Shown here: positions 6,304 to 9,469 of the stretch, piece after piece | Layout: every line of letters starts with the position of its first letter | How positions within the stretch are numbered: the first letter of the stretch is position 1 | Assembly (NCBI GenBank): GCA_030043835.1 | Contig: JASHWY010000032.1 | Span: forward strand, 1-9,469 | Length of the DNA: 9,469 bases | From: Thermoplasmata archaeon | Lineage (GTDB): Archaea > Thermoplasmatota > Thermoplasmata > Lutacidiplasmatales > UBA184 | Reading direction: 5' to 3' | The notes under the pieces: generated by a model | Database searches by the model: none | The model's input: only the letters and a program-made list of their open reading frames with translations | Told to the model about the DNA's origin: nothing | Position numbers and translations under genes: made by a program

Positions 6304-6314
6304 ATGCGATACCG
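6304..6314 (+). promoter_or_regulatory. Possible TATA box of the pirin gene
   Basis: ATGCGATACCG contains GATAC centred about 30 bases before the ATG at 6340. It is a weak match. A purine-rich GAGAGTAGG at 6328-6336 before the ATG could also act as a Shine-Dalgarno sequence. Confidence 0.3.
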
Positions 6315-6339
6315 GCCTCGTTCCGGCGAGAGTAGGTCG

Positions 6340-7278
6340 ATGCCCGAAGAGGTTCGCAACGTCGTGGGTAAGCTCAGCCCACCGTTACCGCCCCAGCCCG
6401 AGGTCCGAAGTGTGCGTCAGCGGTTCGTCGGTAGGGAGACGCTCGAAGGCGCCGGAGTCCGGCTCCGCCGGATGTTCGGTGGCTCCGAAGTGCCCCTCCT
6501 CGACCCGTTCCTGCTGCTCGACAACTTCGGATCGACCAATCCTGCCGACTACCTCGCCGGCTTCCCCTGGCACCCGCACCGGGGGATCGAGACGGTCACC
6601 TACATGCTGAACGGTAAGACCGCGCATGAGGACTCGCTGGGGAACAAGGGCGTCATCGACTCGGGCGACGTGCAGTGGATGAGCGCGGGCAGTGGGATCC
6701 TCCACCAGGAGATGCCACGGCGGACCGAGGGGCGTCTTTCCGGCTTCCAGCTCTGGGTCAACCTCCCGAGGCGCCTCAAGATGGAGGACCCGGCGTACCG
6801 CGGACTGCGTTCGGACGGGATCCCCCTCGTGCGGGGCAGCGACGGACGTGCGGTCCGCGTGATCGCCGGAGAGTTCGATCGCGTCGCGGGCCCGGTCACC
6901 CACATACCGGTCGACCCCACGTACCTCGACGTGGCGCTCCCCGCCAACGCGACGTTCGACCTTCCGGTCCACCGGGGGCACACGGTCTTCGCCCAACCGT
7001 TCGAGGGAACCGGCTCCTTCGCCCCCACCCCGGGAACCGGCGCTTCGTCGGAGGGCGCGCCGGGGGAGACGATCCTCTACGGAGACGGAGACCGGGTGGA
7101 GGTCCGAGCCGGCGACGACGGTCTACGGTTCCTCCTCGTCTCGGGTCGACCCTTGCACGAGCCCGTCGCGTGGTACGGTCCGATCGTGATGAACACCCGC
7201 GAGGAGATCATCGAGGCGAGCCGCGACCTCAACCGAGGGACGTTCATCCGCGCGAAGCGCGTGACCCAGGAGATCTAG
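6340..7278 (+). CDS. Pirin family protein (iron-binding bicupin)
   Basis: This encodes 312 residues from the ATG at 6340, close to the usual 280-300. Pirins are two-domain cupins with one metal, usually iron, in the N-terminal cupin. Some have quercetin 2,3-dioxygenase activity, and others act as redox-sensing or partner proteins. All four ligands known from human pirin are in place: His78 and His80 in 'FPWHPHRGIETVTYML' (75-90), and His122 and Glu124 in 'GSGILHQEMP' (117-126). The C-terminal pirin domain follows, with 'PVAWYGPIVMNTREEIIEA' (275-293), which is highly typical. The frame is open upstream to 6220, but the extra residues have no family similarity, and the purine-rich GAGAGTAGG before 6340 supports this start. 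It diverges from the metal-protein operon over a 151-base region and converges with ribA. The substrate is unknown. Confidence 0.93.
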   Translation: MPEEVRNVVGKLSPPLPPQPEVRSVRQRFVGRETLEGAGVRLRRMFGGSEVPLLDPFLLLDNFGSTNPADYLAGFPWHPHRGIETVTYMLNGKTAHEDSLGNKGVIDSGDVQWMSAGSGILHQEMPRRTEGRLSGFQLWVNLPRRLKMEDPAYRGLRSDGIPLVRGSDGRAVRVIAGEFDRVAGPVTHIPVDPTYLDVALPANATFDLPVHRGHTVFAQPFEGTGSFAPTPGTGASSEGAPGETILYGDGDRVEVRAGDDGLRFLLVSGRPLHEPVAWYGPIVMNTREEIIEASRDLNRGTFIRAKRVTQEI

Positions 7279-7291
7279 AGCCACCGCGTCC

Positions 7292-7304
7292 CCCGCCGAG
7301 CGGG
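7292..7304. terminator. Small GC hairpin between convergent genes
   Basis: The sequence CCCGC-CGA-GCGGG forms a perfect 5-base-pair stem with a 3-base loop inside the 27-base gap between the stop codons of the pirin and ribA genes. Its position suits a shared end signal. It lacks the T tract that archaeal terminators normally need and is short, so the assignment is weak. Confidence 0.25.
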
Positions 7305-7305
7305 C

Positions 7306-8013
7306 TCACGCGTCCTCCGGCGACCTTGCCGCGAGGTCGTCGTCCTGCTCGAAGTCGAGTAGGTGGCCGAGCTTGCCGCGCTTCGTTGCGAGATAGGCGT
7401 GGTCGTACCGGTTCGGAGGGATAACGACCGGAATCCGCCCGGTGATGGTCACGCCGTGCCGACGAAGGTCCTCCATCTTATCCGGGTTGTTCGTGAGGAT
7501 CCGGATCGATTCGACCTCGAGCGTCCCCAGCATGTGCGCGGCGATCCCGTAGTCCCGCTCGTCGGGTCGGAACCCGAGGATCTCGTTCGCCTGTACCGTG
7601 TCGAACCCGGCGTCCTGGAGTCGATACGCCCGGATCTTGTTGATGAACCCGATCCCGCGCCCTTCCTGGCGCAGGTAGAGGACGACCCCGGCATCCATCT
7701 TCCCGATCTTCTCGAGCGACTCGACGAGCTGGTCGTGGCAGTCGCACCGGAGCGACCCGATCGCGTCTCCCGTAAGGCACTCGGAGTGGATTCGGACGGG
7801 GACGTCCGCCTTCCCGACGACGTCGCCGTGAATGAACGCTGCGTGCTCCTTCCGGTCGTGATTGTTCCAGAATGCGGCGACCTGGTAGTCGCCGAACCGG
7901 GTGGGAAGGTTGGCCACCGCCGAGAGCTTGACGCAGATCTCCGGCGCGCCGGGACACTCGTGGTCGACGTTCTCCTTGAGGAGACGGTCCACGACCTCTT
8001 GGGGGATTCCCAT
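7306..8013 (-). CDS. ribA: GTP cyclohydrolase II
   Basis: This encodes 235 residues. The enzyme opens GTP and releases formate and pyrophosphate to give 2,5-diamino-6-ribosylamino-pyrimidinone phosphate, the first step of bacterial-type riboflavin synthesis. The zinc site Cys79-x10-Cys90-x-Cys92 is in 'SECLTGDAIGSLRCDCHDQL' (77-96). 'LYLRQEGRGIGFINKIRAYR' (112-131), 'LGFRPDERDYGI' (146-157) and 'LTNNPDKM' (173-180) carry the GTP-binding and catalytic residues. Tyr130 and Arg153 match E. coli Tyr105 and Arg128, with a constant offset of 25 from the zinc cysteines onward. The enzyme is therefore complete, with an N-terminal extension of about 25 residues and a short acidic tail. No DHBP-synthase domain is fused. 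The ATG at 8013 lies 26 bases after a TTTAA element, as in leaderless genes. Many archaea use a different GTP cyclohydrolase (ArfA), so this bacterial-type enzyme is notable. Confidence 0.96.
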   Translation of the reverse strand: MGIPQEVVDRLLKENVDHECPGAPEICVKLSAVANLPTRFGDYQVAAFWNNHDRKEHAAFIHGDVVGKADVPVRIHSECLTGDAIGSLRCDCHDQLVESLEKIGKMDAGVVLYLRQEGRGIGFINKIRAYRLQDAGFDTVQANEILGFRPDERDYGIAAHMLGTLEVESIRILTNNPDKMEDLRRHGVTITGRIPVVIPPNRYDHAYLATKRGKLGHLLDFEQDDDLAARSPEDA

Positions 8014-8034
8014 CGGCGGGCCATCGACGGGGCC

Positions 8035-8044
8035 GATTTAAGGG
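8035..8044 (-). promoter_or_regulatory. TATA box of ribA
   Basis: On the minus strand this reads CCCTTAAATC. The TTAAA core is centred about 26 bases before the A of the ATG at 8013, the spacing of an archaeal leaderless promoter. No Shine-Dalgarno sequence or long leader that could hold an FMN riboswitch is present before this start. Confidence 0.6.
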
Positions 8045-8170
8045 TCCGCTGAACCAAGGGCCAGCGGCCCACGGCGGGGCCTGTACGACACCGCGGGGGG
8101 GAGCACCGCCCCCTCGGGTCCGGGGTCGATCGGGAAACCGCGGGCGAGCGGGGCCCACCGGTTCCGCGGG

Positions 8171-8183
8171 AAAATCTGTTATT
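8171..8183 (+). promoter_or_regulatory. Possible promoter of the GltD-like gene
   Basis: AAAATCTGTTATT is the only A/T-rich patch in the 271-base divergent region 8014-8284. Its TTATT is centred about 26 bases before an ATG at 8205 and about 105 bases before the GltD-like start at 8285. If it is the TATA box, the gene has a leader of about 80 bases that encodes a 27-codon ORF. Confidence 0.35.
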
Positions 8184-8284
8184 GATGACGCCGCTGCTGC
8201 ATCGATGCCATCCCTCGCCCGAGCCTTCCTCCGTTCTGGTGCCGCCCGCGGCGGGTGCGCGGCTCTACTCTTCCGAAGGCGACG

Positions 8285-9469
8285 ATGACCGAGGAGAACT
8301 CCCGGTTCGAGCGGATCCCGATCCCCGAGGCCCCGATCTCGGAGCGGATCGCTTCGTTCGGAGAGATCCTGCACTCGTACCTACCGGACGGGGCGGTCCT
8401 GGAGGCTCAGCGGTGCCTCCAGTGCGAGATGCCGTTCTGCGTCCAGGCGTGCCCCATCGCTCAGGACTGTCGGGGGTACATCCTCAGGATCGCCGAGCGG
8501 AAGTTTGACGAAGCGGCGGTCGTCACCCTCCGCGAGGACCCGCTCGCGACGACGCTCTGCAAGGTCTGCTACCACTACTGCGAGGACGCCTGCGTGCTCA
8601 AGGATCGCGGGCTTCCGATCGCGATCCGCCAACTAAAGCGCGCCGCGATGGAGCTCGGCCGCTCCGATCTCCTCTACGTACCAGCCGCGCCGCGGCCGGA
8701 GCGGATCGCGGTCGTGGGGAGCGGCCCGGCCGGTCTCATGGCCGCCTGGGAGCTCGCCCTGCGTGGCTACCCGGTCACCGTCTTTGAAGAGGAGCCGTAT
8801 CTCGGCGGCCAGATCGCCGCGATCCCGAAGTACCGGATGGACGGCGACGAGGTCGAGATTGACGCCAGCCGGTTCAAAAACCTGGACATTGCGTTCGAGG
8901 TGAACCGTCGGGTCGGTGTCGACTTCACGCTCCAGAGCCTCTTCGACGTCGGGTACCGGGCCATCTATCTCGCGGTCGGGGCCTCGACCCACAAGTCGCT
9001 GGGGATCCCCGGAGAGAACCTCGTCGGCGTCTTCCCGGCGCTCGAGACCCTGGAAGAGTTCAACCAAGGGGCTGAGGTCAAGCTTGGCCGCCACGTCGTG
9101 GTGATCGGAGGGGGCGACGTGGCGATGGACGCCGTTCGCTCCGCGCTCCGGCTGGAGCACGGGGAGACGGTGACCCTCATCTACCACCGAGTGCGGTCGA
9201 AGATGTCGGCCGGTCCGGACGAGATTCAGGAGGCGGAGGAAGAGGGGGTCCGCTTCCTCTTCGGTCTCGGGCCGATGCGGATCCTCGGGGCCTCCCGGGT
9301 CGAGGGGATCGTCGTGGCGAAGGAGCAGCTCGGACCCCCGGGCCCGTCGGGACGGCCGACGGTGAGGGCAGCCCCCGGGACCGAGCAGACGATCCCATGC
9401 GACACGGTGATCGTTGCCGTCGGTGAGAGGGCCGACCTCACGGGCCTACCACCGGAGCTCGACCTCGGG
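8285..9469 (+). CDS. Iron-sulfur flavoprotein, GltD / NAD(P)H-dependent oxidoreductase type (partial at right edge)
   Basis: The gene runs off the window after 395 residues. It has the layout of the small subunit of glutamate synthase and the N-terminal part of dihydropyrimidine dehydrogenase. Two Cys clusters come first, C44-x2-C47-x4-C52-x3-C56 ('RCLQCEMPFCVQACP') and C92-x2-C95-x3-C99-x3-C103 ('LCKVCYHYCEDAC'), for [4Fe-4S] centres. Then come an FAD-binding GxGxxG motif in 'IAVVGSGPAGLMAAWELALR' (141-160), 'YLGGQI' (172-177), an NAD(P)H-binding 'VVVIGGGDVAMDAVR' (271-285), and the FAD-closing 'TVIVAVGERADL' (374-385). Such proteins pass electrons from NAD(P)H to a partner subunit. The partner is not visible here, so glutamate synthase, NfnB-like or another role cannot be chosen. 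The ATG at 8285 fits the family start 'RIPIPE ... ER'; an in-frame GTG at 8255 is an alternative. Divergent from ribA. Confidence 0.92.
   Translation, partial: MTEENSRFERIPIPEAPISERIASFGEILHSYLPDGAVLEAQRCLQCEMPFCVQACPIAQDCRGYILRIAERKFDEAAVVTLREDPLATTLCKVCYHYCEDACVLKDRGLPIAIRQLKRAAMELGRSDLLYVPAAPRPERIAVVGSGPAGLMAAWELALRGYPVTVFEEEPYLGGQIAAIPKYRMDGDEVEIDASRFKNLDIAFEVNRRVGVDFTLQSLFDVGYRAIYLAVGASTHKSLGIPGENLVGVFPALETLEEFNQGAEVKLGRHVVVIGGGDVAMDAVRSALRLEHGETVTLIYHRVRSKMSAGPDEIQEAEEEGVRFLFGLGPMRILGASRVEGIVVAKEQLGPPGPSGRPTVRAAPGTEQTIPCDTVIVAVGERADLTGLPPELDLG

Noticed and set aside
5508..6335. Long plus-strand open frame, 275 codons, across the three-gene operon
   Set aside because: The opposite strand carries recognisable motifs (N-x2-x-E-x-G-x-G ... 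H, CPAC) and a proper Shine-Dalgarno sequence, while this frame has no family features.
6220..6339. Longer pirin start at 6220
   Set aside because: The extra 40 residues are unlike pirin N-termini and run into the promoter region of the divergent operon. The ATG at 6340 has a purine-rich lead.
8014..8050. FMN riboswitch before ribA
   Set aside because: The TATA box sits 26 bases before the ATG, leaving no room for a structured leader, and no conserved FMN-element sequence is seen.
8110..8170. Repeated CCGCGGG motifs in the ribA / GltD-like divergent region as an operator
   Set aside because: The two copies (about 8138 and 8164) are short G/C-only direct repeats without a clean symmetric partner, and are expected by chance in such GC-rich sequence.
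7478..8374. Long minus-strand open frame, 298 codons, antisense and out of frame to ribA and the GltD-like gene
   Set aside because: Its product is Arg/Pro/Gly-rich low-complexity sequence, and both overlapped genes are certain. It is a high-GC shadow.

Overview
This is a G+C-rich window, densely coding on both strands, most consistent with an archaeon and probably a high-GC member of the Thermoplasmatota. Two signals support that. At 4784-5083 there is a small Cys-rich protein that looks like the Ta0938 family of Thermoplasma. In addition, several genes have a TATA-like box centred 26-28 bases before the first base of the start codon, with no clear Shine-Dalgarno sequence, which is the arrangement of archaeal leaderless transcripts. 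The placement is an inference from these traits and not from any search. I see no rRNA, tRNA, CRISPR array, insertion sequence or other mobile element.

Layout from left to right. Bases 1-183 hold no gene I can support. An SRPBCC/AHSA1-like protein (184-642, minus) diverges from a VOC-fold protein (799-1209, plus), which is followed 21 bases later by a PP-loop ATPase of the Dph6-related family (1231-1905, plus). An aldo/keto reductase (2066-3052, plus) has its own promoter. A 413-base gap (3053-3465) contains a possible 51-residue minus-strand ORF and the promoter of a DUF1015 protein (3466-4758, plus). This converges on a compact three-gene minus-strand operon (6188 to 4784): a 71-residue Cys/His protein, a haem-oxygenase-like (TenA/CADD-type) putative di-metal protein with an N-terminal Cys2His2 motif, and the Ta0938-like, TRASH/YHS-resembling metal-binding protein. 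Diverging from that operon is a pirin (6340-7278, plus), which meets a bacterial-type GTP cyclohydrolase II (7306-8013, minus) tail to tail. Divergent from ribA is an iron-sulfur flavoprotein of the GltD / dihydropyrimidine-dehydrogenase N-terminal type (8285 to beyond the right edge).

Most of the window is housekeeping or redox metabolism: riboflavin precursor synthesis, NAD(P)H-linked oxidoreductases and an iron-binding cupin. The least explained part is the three-gene operon, in which every protein carries a candidate metal site. Its central enzyme keeps most of the ligand pattern of haem-oxygenase-like di-iron oxidases but has glycine where the first histidine of the H-x3-D-x3-H motif is expected. 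It is the best candidate here for an undescribed system, possibly a metallo-oxidase with its own small partner and metal-handling protein.
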